DNA from: an uncultured Planctomycetaceae bacterium
Lineage (GTDB): Bacteria > Planctomycetota > Planctomycetia > Pirellulales > Pirellulaceae
Length of the DNA: 37,077 bases
Assembly (NCBI GenBank): GCA_903863885.1
Contig: CAIPEB010000150.1
Span: 1 to 37,077 of the forward strand
Direction of reading: 5' to 3'
Positions within the stretch are counted from its first letter, which is position 1. Every line of letters starts with the position of its first letter. Below, piece by piece: positions 19,209-28,080 of this stretch. The notes beneath the pieces were generated by a model. That model was given only the letters and a program-made list of their open reading frames with translations. It did not search any database and was not told the origin of the DNA. A program made the translations under genes and the position numbers.

Positions 19209-20423
19209 ATGCATTCCGGGTTATCTTCCCGCACAGAGAACGTCGAACAGCAAGCGGCACATTCCGCGGCCGACCATCACTTCCGCCTTGCGATGCCCGG
19301 ACGACTTCCGAGGCCCGAGGCCACATGGCCGGCGATTTGGAACTGGGCACTTTGCGGCTGGATTGCGCTGGGAGCCGCCTTCAGTCTCCGCGGAGCGGAG
19401 AATGAGTCCAAGCCATCACCCGCCGGCACCGCTGATATGCGGGTCTTCAACGTTCTCAATTTCGGAGCGGCGGGCGACGACAAGACCGACAATACCGCGG
19501 CGTTTTCCGCATGCTTGAAGGCAGTGATCGATGCCGGAGGCGGGCGAATGCACGTGCCGGCCGGAGTTTATAACGGCCGGATCGTCATCCCGCCCATCGA
19601 GACTCCCCGGTGGATTTCCCTGGAAATCGTGGGCGAAAGCCAGCCGGCATCCACGTTCGGCACGGTCGGCCGTTTCGAAATGCAGAACAACAATTCGATC
19701 GTCAAGTGCGTCGCCGAGGATGGCCCCGCCGTAATCTCCGCCGCTCCGGCCAGTCCCCAGGCGGGCAGTTTCTCGGGGGTCAATGTCGTCATCAAAGACC
19801 TGGAAGTGAGGACATGCAACGATCCGCGCATCGGCGGCATCGACCTCGAGTGGGCACAGCAGTGCCGTCTCGAGAACGTGTTCGTCAACTCCGGCATCTA
19901 CAACGTTCAGGCTGCGAAGCCGACGCACGGCACCAGAGGACTCGTCACTCCGGCCATCAACAACGGAGCCCTGACCGTGCTGCGGAACGTGATCGTCACG
20001 GGATACCATACCGGCATCGTGGTCAACGAACACACGGACGGCGAGAACGTCGTGGTCGCAAGCAACATCGACGGACTGAGTTTCGCGAAGGCCTATCATG
20101 CCTCGCGGTTCGGCCGAGTCGGCGCGTACCGCTGCACCAACATGATCACCGTCACGGGGCAGCACGGTTTTTCGATTTCGCAACTGAATATGGAACATGC
20201 CGGCCCCGGCCAGACCGACGACAACAACGCATGGCAGGCGACCGTCAACGACATCAACGACCCGGACAATCTCGGCATCGCCGACGTCAACTACTGGGTC
20301 GTGCTCGGAAACGTCGGTGTGAGCGAAGTCTTCACGCGCAACGGCGGCGCCTCGATCCTGACCAGACGCATCGGCTCGGTTCCGGCCCCCGCCGACAAGA
20401 CGGGCAACGACAAGAATCAATAA
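19209..20423 (+). CDS. Secreted right-handed beta-helix protein (pectate lyase 3-like)
   Basis: 404 aa. AAGGAG stands 6 bases before ATG 19209. The N-terminus has a long polar stretch (1-39) before a hydrophobic segment (40-60, rich in Trp) ending FSLRGAE, so it is exported or membrane-held. From residue 78 the protein opens with FNVLNFGAAGDDKTDNTAAF, the typical start of the Pectate_lyase_3 / GH28-like beta-helix superfamily, followed by HVPAGVY and a series of short beta-rungs (VVIKDLEVRT, CRLENVFVNSG, VLRNVIVTGYHTGIVV). Such proteins bind or cleave acidic polysaccharides, but no catalytic Asp set of polygalacturonases is evident, so activity is uncertain. It is convergent with the GH123 gene. 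Confidence 0.8.
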   Translation: MHSGLSSRTENVEQQAAHSAADHHFRLAMPGRLPRPEATWPAIWNWALCGWIALGAAFSLRGAENESKPSPAGTADMRVFNVLNFGAAGDDKTDNTAAFSACLKAVIDAGGGRMHVPAGVYNGRIVIPPIETPRWISLEIVGESQPASTFGTVGRFEMQNNNSIVKCVAEDGPAVISAAPASPQAGSFSGVNVVIKDLEVRTCNDPRIGGIDLEWAQQCRLENVFVNSGIYNVQAAKPTHGTRGLVTPAINNGALTVLRNVIVTGYHTGIVVNEHTDGENVVVASNIDGLSFAKAYHASRFGRVGAYRCTNMITVTGQHGFSISQLNMEHAGPGQTDDNNAWQATVNDINDPDNLGIADVNYWVVLGNVGVSEVFTRNGGASILTRRIGSVPAPADKTGNDKNQ

Positions 20424-20447
20424 GTCGCCACGACGAACTAAGGGACG

Positions 20448-20537
20448 GCGAAAGAAATACCTGAACAATTCGACGGCTGTTGGTGAGCAATCGATTCGTT
20501 GCGGCATGCGAACGAATCGGTCAAGTTGTTCTTTCGC
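20448..20537. terminator. Candidate bidirectional terminator hairpin between convergent genes
   Basis: A long bulged inverted repeat sits between the convergent stops at 20423 and 20572. The core is CGATTCGTT (20492-20500) with AACGAATCG (20511-20519). An outer pairing joins 20463-20474 with 20520-20531 (10 of 12), or alternatively GCGAAAGAA (20448-20456) with TTCTTTCGC (20529-20537). There is no U-tract, so Rho-independent activity is uncertain. Confidence 0.5.
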
Positions 20538-20571
20538 ACCGCCTGGATAACGCGAGACCACTCCCGCGAGA

Positions 20572-22947
20572 CTATCGAACCGTCTCGCGAGGCGCAGAGT
20601 CCCGACACACGGACTCGAGTTGGTCGGCGATCTCGTCGCGAACTGCCGAAAGCGATTCCGGATCCCGATCGAAACTGGTCATGCTCTTGACGAGACGGTC
20701 CACGTACTTTCCGGCCGCCTGATGGCCCCGGGCGTCCGCGAGTGCGGCCAGGTAATCATAGTCTTCCAGCCCGTCGCGGACATTTTCCAGGCGGATCGAA
20801 CTCACCGGTCCCGATGTCGTGGGATACGTCAGACACCCGTCGCCCGTCATGCCGGCAACCGTGAGCGGCTTCCAGTCGAGGTACAGTTCGCTGCCATCGA
20901 TTACGCGATTGGGCTGCCAGAAATTCACGTGCCAGAACAACAGGCCGTCGGCCTGATAACCGAACGACATCCAGCTCAACAGCCTGCCTTCAATGGCCGG
21001 GTAATCCAGAGCGGCAAAATTCGCATACGGGTACTGCGGCCCGCAACACACGTACCACCAGATCTGTTTTCCCTGCTGACGCAACCGTGCCGACAGCTCC
21101 GCGTCGTAAACGGACGTGAGCGGGCAGTACCAGTCCATGTAGTCTTCGTACCCGTCCGGAGTCGTGCGACGTTTCTGGTACATGTAACCTGCGGTCGTAA
21201 ACGTGCTGACTTCCGGGTAACGCTGCTTGAGATACTTGCAGATGCCCTTGATCAGTTCGTCGTACTCCGGCCCGCGCTCATCAAAACCATAGAAATAGGC
21301 CTTTCGGGAAATCCCCTGCTTTCGCAGTTCCGCAACGTAGCTGTCCACGCGCTGAGCCAGCTGGTCATTGAAATCCGACGGATAATCACCCAACTCGCTG
21401 TAGCAGTGCCAAAGCGGATTGTTCTTCGGCCGCGGCACCAGATTGATGATGTTGAAAGCCGTCAGGCCGCGGTCTTCGGCATACAGCAGGTCTGCGATGT
21501 CGGGCGGTTCCGTGCGGGAAATATCGTCCGGGTTGAGGCGGTGCGAAAGCATGAGATCGAGGCACTGCCTTCGCAATTCCGGCGTGATCCGGCCGTATGC
21601 TGCCCGCGTGAATCCGTCCATCATCGCAAACGCAGTCTTCAACCTCGGTTGCCGCGAAAGAGTGAACCCGCGCACTCGCACGCTGACGGGCAACTCGGTT
21701 GGCGGTGCGTTGTCGGCCGTTACCGCAATGCGGCCACGATAAATTCCCGGCGGAACGGACTCCGAGGCATGGAAGTTGATCCAGACGGTCTGCGTTCTTC
21801 CGCCGATAACTTCGAAGCTCCGCATCGGAAGCAGTACTTCCGGGCACCAGTTGCTCGTTGCCGGAGCGGCGGGATGCGACGACGGCGATTCGACGTACAC
21901 ATACGCCACCAGATGTCGAGTGACTCCGTCGGCCGGCAGGATTTCTCCCCGTTCGTTGGCCAGCGGACCGACGTTCACCTGCACGTTCCGCAGCGTCAAA
22001 CGATCCGCCGCCGCAATGGCAACCTGCACTCCTTCGGATTCATTGCGGGCGAGCGACACGGCCAACCCGGAGGGCCGGATCGCAGGCGGCGCAGCGGTCG
22101 GATAGATCTTCCGCATGGATGTCTCGCCCCACACCGCGTACCCGTCGCGGATCGGGTTTTCCGGGCGCGGGGGACTCGCGACGGGAATCGTCAGGTCGAG
22201 CTTCTCATCACGAGCCGCCAGTCCGGTCAGGTGCACGGACGAGATCGGCGCAACGTTATCATCGGGCCAGTCGCACTCAACGGCCTGCCCACGCCCCTGA
22301 CAGACCTTCAGCTCCTGGCCGCCGGAGTCCAGCATGGCGGCTCGCCACTCGGCGTCTTGCGTCAACAGGGCGCGAAAACGCTGGCCGAACCTGGTACGGG
22401 GAAAATCGAACAGGACGCGAATCTGGGTCGCGTGCAATCCGCCGCGGTGCACGAAGACGTTGTCGAACCACGCCCGCCCCTTCGTGTGTCGCAGAAACAC
22501 GAACGCCTGAATGTCGCGAATCGGCTTCTCGGGCTGGTACACTTCGGCCGCATACTGCCAGCCATGCGAACCGCGCGTCCAGCCGGCCGTCTTTCCCCAC
22601 CAGGGCGAGCCGTCTTCGTACCGGATATCGAGATATACGCAATAATCGCCGCCGTTCTCGATCCCCTCGGCTTTGCTCCATCCGCCGATGATGATCGGCC
22701 GCTTGTCCGGCTGGTCGTAATGAATCGTCTGGACGATACCCGTGCCGTCCTGCTCGCCGGTCGCATCGCAGCGCACCGAGAATCGTCCGGTCTGCGTCTC
22801 CGCCCCGTCCAGCGCATACCCGCGGCCGTACGGACTCCATGCCGGCAATCGATCCTGGCTGACGTTCTCGAAGCCCGGATCCGCAAGCTCGTTGGCGAGG
22901 GCTGCGCTCCGGAACATCAGCGTCATCAGGATGATGCCGGAAAACAT
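20572..22947 (-). CDS. Secreted GH123/DUF4091-type glycoside hydrolase
   Basis: 791 aa. A short signal (residues 1-18, MFSG to AALA) precedes an N-terminal jelly-roll module (about 20-170; PGFE, GTGIVQTI, WSKAEG, AWFDNVFVHRG) resembling CBM4/9-type carbohydrate-binding modules. Linker beta-domains span about 270-430. The C-terminal catalytic barrel (about 435-770) is the DUF4091 family, now named after GH123 beta-N-acetylgalactosaminidases; GDGCLTYP, SSIRLENVRDGLEDYDYL near the end are typical. GH123 uses an adjacent Asp-Glu pair for substrate-assisted catalysis, and D556-E557 in YFYGFDERGPEYDE fit. It starts 16 bp after the deoxyhypusine-synthase-like stop and may be transcribed with it, though a metabolic link is not obvious. 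The start codon has only a weak ribosome site. Confidence 0.82.
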   Translation of the reverse strand: MFSGIILMTLMFRSAALANELADPGFENVSQDRLPAWSPYGRGYALDGAETQTGRFSVRCDATGEQDGTGIVQTIHYDQPDKRPIIIGGWSKAEGIENGGDYCVYLDIRYEDGSPWWGKTAGWTRGSHGWQYAAEVYQPEKPIRDIQAFVFLRHTKGRAWFDNVFVHRGGLHATQIRVLFDFPRTRFGQRFRALLTQDAEWRAAMLDSGGQELKVCQGRGQAVECDWPDDNVAPISSVHLTGLAARDEKLDLTIPVASPPRPENPIRDGYAVWGETSMRKIYPTAAPPAIRPSGLAVSLARNESEGVQVAIAAADRLTLRNVQVNVGPLANERGEILPADGVTRHLVAYVYVESPSSHPAAPATSNWCPEVLLPMRSFEVIGGRTQTVWINFHASESVPPGIYRGRIAVTADNAPPTELPVSVRVRGFTLSRQPRLKTAFAMMDGFTRAAYGRITPELRRQCLDLMLSHRLNPDDISRTEPPDIADLLYAEDRGLTAFNIINLVPRPKNNPLWHCYSELGDYPSDFNDQLAQRVDSYVAELRKQGISRKAYFYGFDERGPEYDELIKGICKYLKQRYPEVSTFTTAGYMYQKRRTTPDGYEDYMDWYCPLTSVYDAELSARLRQQGKQIWWYVCCGPQYPYANFAALDYPAIEGRLLSWMSFGYQADGLLFWHVNFWQPNRVIDGSELYLDWKPLTVAGMTGDGCLTYPTTSGPVSSIRLENVRDGLEDYDYLAALADARGHQAAGKYVDRLVKSMTSFDRDPESLSAVRDEIADQLESVCRDSAPRETVR

Positions 22948-22963
22948 TGCAGGACCCGTCCAG

Positions 22964-24127
22964 CTATTTGTTGTGGGCGAAATACTCGCGAACCAGGGCG
23001 TCCATCATCGTGGCCCGCTGGTCGTAGAGCCGCTTCAGCTTGCGGGGCTTGTGGTTCGAGAGTGCATAATGCGTGAGTATAGGCAGCGCAATGGTCGTGT
23101 CGGTGTAGCACACGACCGCGTCGGGCAGCCGATTCGGATCGACCTTGCCCCAACTCACCGCTTCGTGCGGCGTCGCGCCCGACAGCCCGCCTGTGTCGGG
23201 CCGCGCGTCGGTCACCTGCAGGAAGTAATCCTGGCCGACTTCCTTGATCCGCAGCACTTCCTGGATCTGCGGCTCGGTCTGCAGCATGAAGTTCTTGGGA
23301 CTGCCGCCGCCCATGAGCATCACGCCGCTCTTGCCGCCGGATCGCTTCGCGGCGAGCACGAAGCTGGTCGTTTCGTTGACGTCGATCGACGGGTTGATCC
23401 GCAGCTTGTTCCCCTTGAGTTCCACGCCGGCGACATTCATGCCGATGGTGGAATCGCCCGGCGACGACGTGTAGCAGGGAACGCCGCAGCGATAGGCGGC
23501 GGCCAGCACCGACACGTCCTTCAGGCCCGCCTTGGTTTCCCATTCGGCCGCATAGCGTCCCAGGAGATAATGCAGCTCCGCGGTCCCCATCTCCTTCTGG
23601 AACTCGGGCTGCACCAGCATCTCGCGGAGAATCTCGTCGGTGGCCATCAGGCAATCGCTGTAGCCCAGCAGCACGTCGTAGATGCGCACAACGTCGTTCT
23701 TGCGCAGGTCGGTGTCATCCAGCAGATGGCTGCCCACGTGCAGCGGGAAGTTGAACGCGAAGTGCAGGTCGTGGTACAGGTTCGCCCCCGTCGCCACAAT
23801 CCAGTCGACGAAGCCCGCCTTGATGAGCGGCACGACGCACGAGCAGCCCAGACCGGCCGGCGTGAGCGCTCCGGCCAGGCTCATCCCCACCGTGACGTCC
23901 TGCTCGAGCATACGCTGCGTGTACAGTTCGCAGCCCTCGCGCAGCCGAGCGGAGTTATAGGCGAGAAAGCTGTTGGCCATCAGGTCGGAGAGCTTCTCCT
24001 TGCCCGTGACCCCTTTGGGCAGAATCCGCTTGCCGGCCATGTACTTCGCCTTGTGCGGACACTTCTTCTTGACGAGCCACTCCGGCTTCTCGGTCAGGTC
24101 TTCCCGCAGGCGATGATCTCGTTTCAT
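22964..24127 (-). CDS. Deoxyhypusine synthase family protein, probable homospermidine synthase
   Basis: 387 aa. AAGGA stands 7 bases before ATG 24127. Deoxyhypusine synthase folds are NAD-dependent and move the aminobutyl group of spermidine through an enzyme lysine. The lysine motif is present as [13 protein letters not shown] (320-332; K328), with the NAD-binding [14 protein letters not shown] (81-94), [11 protein letters not shown] (112-122) and GDSTIGMN (224-231). Eukaryotes modify eIF5A this way; bacteria have no eIF5A, and a cyanobacterial homologue (SpeY) is known to make homospermidine. The neighbouring decarboxylase 16 bp upstream would supply putrescine, supporting a polyamine role. 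GH123 follows 16 bp downstream. Product (homospermidine, or another aminobutyl transfer) is inference; family is firm. Confidence 0.88.
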   Translation of the reverse strand: MKRDHRLREDLTEKPEWLVKKKCPHKAKYMAGKRILPKGVTGKEKLSDLMANSFLAYNSARLREGCELYTQRMLEQDVTVGMSLAGALTPAGLGCSCVVPLIKAGFVDWIVATGANLYHDLHFAFNFPLHVGSHLLDDTDLRKNDVVRIYDVLLGYSDCLMATDEILREMLVQPEFQKEMGTAELHYLLGRYAAEWETKAGLKDVSVLAAAYRCGVPCYTSSPGDSTIGMNVAGVELKGNKLRINPSIDVNETTSFVLAAKRSGGKSGVMLMGGGSPKNFMLQTEPQIQEVLRIKEVGQDYFLQVTDARPDTGGLSGATPHEAVSWGKVDPNRLPDAVVCYTDTTIALPILTHYALSNHKPRKLKRLYDQRATMMDALVREYFAHNK

Positions 24128-24143
24128 CTTCTTTTCCTTATTG

Positions 24144-25271
24144 TCACGGTACCATCAGCACCTTGGCCATCGGCATCCCGTTGAACGTTGTGGCGCTGGC
24201 CGTGCTGTAGGCGCCAATGTTCTCGACGTATACAAGATCCCCAATCTGCAACTCGGGCACATCCTCGCCGCGCGCGATGATATCGAAACTGTCGCAGGTC
24301 GGTCCCGCCAGCGTCGAAAGCTGCGTGTGCCCGGATCGCAGATACTTGAATTGATACTTGCAGTGGTCAAACACCTGGCCGCTGAGCGAACCATACACTC
24401 CGTCGTCCAGGTAGTACCAGTGCTTGTTCTCGCGGATCGCCTTGCCGATGACGCTCATCACGAGCGTGGCCGCGGGGCCAACCATGAATCTTCCCGGCTC
24501 GGCAATCACGCGGATGTGCTTGTCGAAAAGCCGATCCAATTCTCCCCGCAACAGCGCCGCAATCCGGTCGAACGGGTCGTCCTCGTAATCGAAGTGGCGG
24601 ATGGGGAACCCGCCCCCGATGTCCACGATCTCGAAGGGAAGCTGTTTCAATCTCGCGTCGCGCGCGATGATCGCGGCAATCTCGCAGGCCTCGATGAAAT
24701 TCTCGAGCCGCGTGCACTGGCTCCCCACGTGAAAACTCACCCCCGCGGGCTGCAGGCCCATCTTGTAGGCCTTGATCAGAAAGCTCGTCGCGTCGGCCGG
24801 GTCCACGCCGAATTTCAGACTCAACTCGACAATCGAACCGACATTGGGCACCTTGATCCGCACCAGTACACGGGCCCCCGGCGCATGTTCAGCGATCTTG
24901 TCCAGTTCATGCTCGCTGTCGAAAGTCATCAGCGAGACGCCCTTTTTCGCCGCGATCGCAATGGACTCGGCCGGCTTGACCGTGTTGGCGAAGATGATCT
25001 GCTCCGCCTTCGCGCCGGCGGCGAAAACCTGGTCCATCTCGGCAACCGACGCCACGTCGTAGCTGGCCTGCGCAGCGACCATTGCCTTCAGCACCTCGGG
25101 GTGCGAGTTGGCCTTGATCGCATAGAAAGGCTCGACGCGGGGCAAAGCCCGGCGAAATCGGTCGATCTGAGCGCGCAGCACCGAGCGGCTGATCAACATC
25201 AGCGGAGTGCCGTGTTGACGCGCTAGTTCCTTGAACCGACGGTGCTTTGCCGATAAAGTCTGTTTCGCCAT
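24144..25271 (-). CDS. Fold-type III PLP decarboxylase, ornithine decarboxylase-like
   Basis: 375 aa from ATG 25271, the normal length for short bacterial/eukaryote-like ornithine decarboxylases; the frame is open upstream and ATG 25298 is an alternative, but neither has a strong ribosome site. Seen: PLP lysine K53 in [10 protein letters not shown] (49-58), HVGSQ (181-185), GGGFP (219-223), EPGRFMVGP (258-266), YLDDGVYGS (287-295) and the catalytic cysteine C326 in GPTCDSFD (323-330). Makes putrescine from ornithine, or a related diamine from lysine. First gene of a compact minus-strand set with the deoxyhypusine-synthase homologue, and divergent from agmatine deiminase, so it belongs to polyamine synthesis. 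Specificity between ornithine, lysine and others cannot be decided by eye. Confidence 0.9.
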   Translation of the reverse strand: MAKQTLSAKHRRFKELARQHGTPLMLISRSVLRAQIDRFRRALPRVEPFYAIKANSHPEVLKAMVAAQASYDVASVAEMDQVFAAGAKAEQIIFANTVKPAESIAIAAKKGVSLMTFDSEHELDKIAEHAPGARVLVRIKVPNVGSIVELSLKFGVDPADATSFLIKAYKMGLQPAGVSFHVGSQCTRLENFIEACEIAAIIARDARLKQLPFEIVDIGGGFPIRHFDYEDDPFDRIAALLRGELDRLFDKHIRVIAEPGRFMVGPAATLVMSVIGKAIRENKHWYYLDDGVYGSLSGQVFDHCKYQFKYLRSGHTQLSTLAGPTCDSFDIIARGEDVPELQIGDLVYVENIGAYSTASATTFNGMPMAKVLMVP

Positions 25272-25563
25272 TGCTGTGCAGCCCACATTCTGGGCCATTC
25301 CCCGAAATTCGAGTTTGCGACTTGCCGAGGACGCCCAATCCCGCTTCCCGCTCCGGCCCAGCCGGAAAGGGGACGCGGAACGCGACCCGGGCGCGCGAAA
25401 CCACCTCGATGGAATTGGCAGTGGAATGTTGCCCAGTTTAGCAGCCGGCCGCAATGAGGCAAGTGACACCCGCTGCCGCGCCGAAAGCCCTGGAAACTCC
25501 CAAAAAACAAGCAACCGGAATAAGTAACCGGCACAGTGCCACAGATCCATCCTGGTGGAGACC

Positions 25564-26652
25564 ATGACAAATACCCAGAAAAAACCCGCTCAACTTGGAT
25601 TCTCGATGCCGGCTGAATGGGAACCCCACGAGGCCACCTGGCTGGGCTGGCCCCAGAACTCGACGGACTGGCCCGGCAAAATGAGCACCATCGCCTGGGT
25701 CTATGGCGAAATGGTCCGCAAGATCGCGACGGGCGAGAAGGTGCGGATTTTCGTGGACTCGCCGGCCGTCGAAAAACGCGCGCGGCGCGTTCTCGAAACT
25801 GCCCGGGCCGATTTGAGCCAGGTCGAATTTTTCCGGCACCCGACCGATCGCGGGTGGACTCGCGACTCGGGCCCGATCTTCGTGGGCCGAACGGCCGGCA
25901 ACCGCCGCCGGCTGGCGATCGTCCATTTCCACTTCAACGGCTGGGCGCGCTACGACAACTGGCGCCACGATCGCCGCGTGCCCGAACATGCCAGCCGCGC
26001 ACTGGAACTGCCGTTGTTCGACGCCCAGATCGACGGCCGCAAGTTCGTGCTCGAAGGGGGCGGCATCGACGTCAACGGACGCGGCACCCTGCTGACCACG
26101 GAGGAGTGCTACCTCGATCCGCAGACCCAGGTCCGAAACCCGGGTCTGGATCGCGCCGGCTACGAGCGGGCACTTTGCGATTACCTCGGCGTAAAGAACG
26201 TGCTGTGGCTCGGCCACGGAATCGCGGGCGACGATACGCACGGACACGTCGATGACCTCTGCCGCTTCGTCAACCCCCGCACCGTGGCGCTCATCCAGTG
26301 CCGCGATTCGCAGGATGAGAACTACCGCGCGCTGGCAGAAAACCGCGAGCGGCTCCAGGATATGCGGCTGGAAGACGGATCGCGGATCGAGGTCGTGCCG
26401 CTGCCCACGCCCGCTCCTCTGTACTGGCGCAACGTGCGGCTTCCAGCCAGCTACGCGAACTTCTACATCGCCAACGCAGCGGTGCTCGTGCCGACTTTCA
26501 ACGATCCGGCCGACCGCGAAGCGCTCGGAATCCTGGCCGAACTCTTCCCCGACCGCCCGGTCGTCGGCATCCACGCCGTCGATCTGGTGCTCGGCTTCGG
26601 CACGCTGCACTGCCTGACACAGCAGCAACCCGCCGGAAAACCCGCGGCATAA
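25564..26652 (+). CDS. aguA: Agmatine deiminase (peptidyl-arginine deiminase fold)
   Basis: 362 aa from ATG 25564; GTG 25555 in the same frame is an alternative. GGTGGAG lies just before the ATG. Converts agmatine to N-carbamoylputrescine and ammonia in the cytoplasm. Family motifs are complete: MPAEWEPHEATWLGWP (15-30), WTRDSGP (98-104), EGGGIDVNGRGTLLTTEECYL (164-184), the catalytic DDTHGHVDD (223-231, H226), and the nucleophile C350 in GTLHCLTQQQP. Usually the last motif is GGGNIHCITQQ; here it is GFGTLHCLTQQ, a conservative change. Divergent from the decarboxylase/deoxyhypusine-synthase genes across 292 bp, it gives the locus a second route to putrescine if an arginine decarboxylase and N-carbamoylputrescine amidase exist elsewhere. 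Confidence 0.93.
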   Translation: MTNTQKKPAQLGFSMPAEWEPHEATWLGWPQNSTDWPGKMSTIAWVYGEMVRKIATGEKVRIFVDSPAVEKRARRVLETARADLSQVEFFRHPTDRGWTRDSGPIFVGRTAGNRRRLAIVHFHFNGWARYDNWRHDRRVPEHASRALELPLFDAQIDGRKFVLEGGGIDVNGRGTLLTTEECYLDPQTQVRNPGLDRAGYERALCDYLGVKNVLWLGHGIAGDDTHGHVDDLCRFVNPRTVALIQCRDSQDENYRALAENRERLQDMRLEDGSRIEVVPLPTPAPLYWRNVRLPASYANFYIANAAVLVPTFNDPADREALGILAELFPDRPVVGIHAVDLVLGFGTLHCLTQQQPAGKPAA

Positions 26653-26699
26653 GATGCGGAAAGAACGAACTCGCCGATCGCAGAATCGGACAAGGCGGA

Positions 26700-26849
26700 C
26701 TCAGAAGGTGATTTGAAATTCACTCGCCCCTTGGGGAGAGTCGGCCCGCCAGGGCCGGAGAGCGGGGGAATGCCCCTCCCCGGACGCTTTCGCGTCCGAC
26801 CCTCCCGCATTGCAGGAGGGTGAATTGGATTTTTCAAACACGTTCTCAG
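26700..26849. repeat. Dispersed palindromic element, copy 2 (MITE/REP-like)
   Basis: Same element and orientation as 11529-11679. Terminal inverted repeats: CTCAGAAGGTGATTTGAAA at the left and, read on the other strand from 26849, CTGAGAACGTGTTTGAAAA. Internal stems: CGGCCC/GGGCCG near 26742-26757, GGACGC/GCGTCC (26782-26787 with 26792-26797) and CCTCC/GGAGG (26801-26805 with 26815-26819). The right end contains the stop codon (26846-26848) of the neighbouring acyltransferase gene. Confidence 0.85.
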
Positions 26850-27967
26850 ACCCGCAGGAAGACCTTTTTGCGGTACAGCAGAAGGAGCAGCAGCCATTCG
26901 ATCGCGACGATCGCTATGGCCCACAACAGCGGCTGGTACCGGCCGCTGTGCTTGAGCGCGCCGTCGAAGAAGAAATGGGCCGTGTAGCCGAAGTCAACGC
27001 ATCGGTCCGCCAGGTAGATGAGGATCGGGTTCACGCCGATCACGATGAAGAAGAATGCCCAGCGGCGCAATCGCAATACGTCGATCACGAAATAGAACAG
27101 GGCCAGGAACAACAGGCTCCAGCCGGCGCAATGGAGCACGAATGAACTCGTCCAGAGGTTCTTGTTGATCGGAAAATCGCGATTCCATAAATGCGCCAGT
27201 CCGAGACACACGAGGCCCACGATCGCCATCGCGGCCGTCTTGAAATACCCTCCGCGGCGGCCGTTTTTCAGAAACTGGCCGGTCAGCGCGCCGGCCAGGG
27301 CGGTGCCTATCGCGGGAATCGTCCCGAACAATCCCTCGGGGTCACGATCGCCCCGATAGAGACGGCCGGGGATCAGCAGCCGGTCGACGAAGTCCGTCAG
27401 CGTGTGGCCCGGAGCGAGATCACCCGCACCGAAACCGGGAACGGGAATGAACTTCAACGCCGCCCAGTACCCGACCAGCAGGCCCGCGATCCACAGGATC
27501 TGCCCGCGCCAGTTCGTGTTCAGCACGATCAGCCCGGCAAACAGATAGGCCAGCCCGATGCGGCCAAGCACGCTCGGCAGCCGGGTGTCCGGCCATTTGA
27601 ACTCGAGCAGGCCGTTGTAGATCGTCCCCAGCAGCACGAGCATCAGCCCGCGGATAATCACGTGCCGGGTGAGCCGTGACTTGTCGTCGCCGCGCGCCAG
27701 TCGTTTCTCGAACGAAAACGGCATCGAGACGCCGGCCATGAACAGGAACATCGGAAAGATCAGGTCGTAGAACTTGAAGCCATGCCACTCGGGATGTTCA
27801 AGCTGTCCCGCAAGCCAGGCCCAACCCGTGAGCTTGGCCGCGGCCTGAGCGATCCCTTCGCCACCGATAATCCAGAACATGTCAAACCCGCGCAGCGCAT
27901 CGAGGCTCATGAGGCGGTCATCGCGGGCGGCAGACGTGGAAGCGGGTTCAGCGGTCTTGGCGGCCAT
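26846..27967 (-). CDS. Multi-pass acyltransferase family protein (HGSNAT/DUF5009-like)
   Basis: 373 aa from ATG 27967; ATG 28021 in frame is an alternative (391 aa), and neither has a clear ribosome site. About ten hydrophobic segments make it an integral inner-membrane protein. The opening RLMSLDALRGFDMFWI (18-33), then HPEWHGFKFYDLIFPMFLFMAG (58-79), matches the family related to heparan-alpha-glucosaminide N-acetyltransferase, which passes an acetyl group from cytoplasmic acetyl-CoA to amino sugars across the membrane; H62 is in the position of a conserved loop histidine. Planctomycetes carry many copies, with unknown substrates. It lies downstream of the secreted deaminase (113-bp gap). 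The last codon and stop lie inside repeat element copy 2, so the gene's 3' end may have been remodelled by it. Confidence 0.85.
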   Translation of the reverse strand: MAAKTAEPASTSAARDDRLMSLDALRGFDMFWIIGGEGIAQAAAKLTGWAWLAGQLEHPEWHGFKFYDLIFPMFLFMAGVSMPFSFEKRLARGDDKSRLTRHVIIRGLMLVLLGTIYNGLLEFKWPDTRLPSVLGRIGLAYLFAGLIVLNTNWRGQILWIAGLLVGYWAALKFIPVPGFGAGDLAPGHTLTDFVDRLLIPGRLYRGDRDPEGLFGTIPAIGTALAGALTGQFLKNGRRGGYFKTAAMAIVGLVCLGLAHLWNRDFPINKNLWTSSFVLHCAGWSLLFLALFYFVIDVLRLRRWAFFFIVIGVNPILIYLADRCVDFGYTAHFFFDGALKHSGRYQPLLWAIAIVAIEWLLLLLLYRKKVFLRV

Positions 27968-28080
27968 GCGAAATTCATTCCGGGCTTCAGAGGGGCGGTC
28001 GGTGCGAAAAGCGGCAGCCATTGTCGCTCGCTCGACAGGCCGCGTCCATCGGCCGCTCAGCCCGCAGAGCCGCTGGACTT

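Noticed and set aside
20620-23076. Plus-strand open frame of about 818 codons opposite the GH123 gene
   Set aside because: No motifs, and low-complexity Arg/Val/Gln composition; the minus frame encodes an evident secreted glycosidase.
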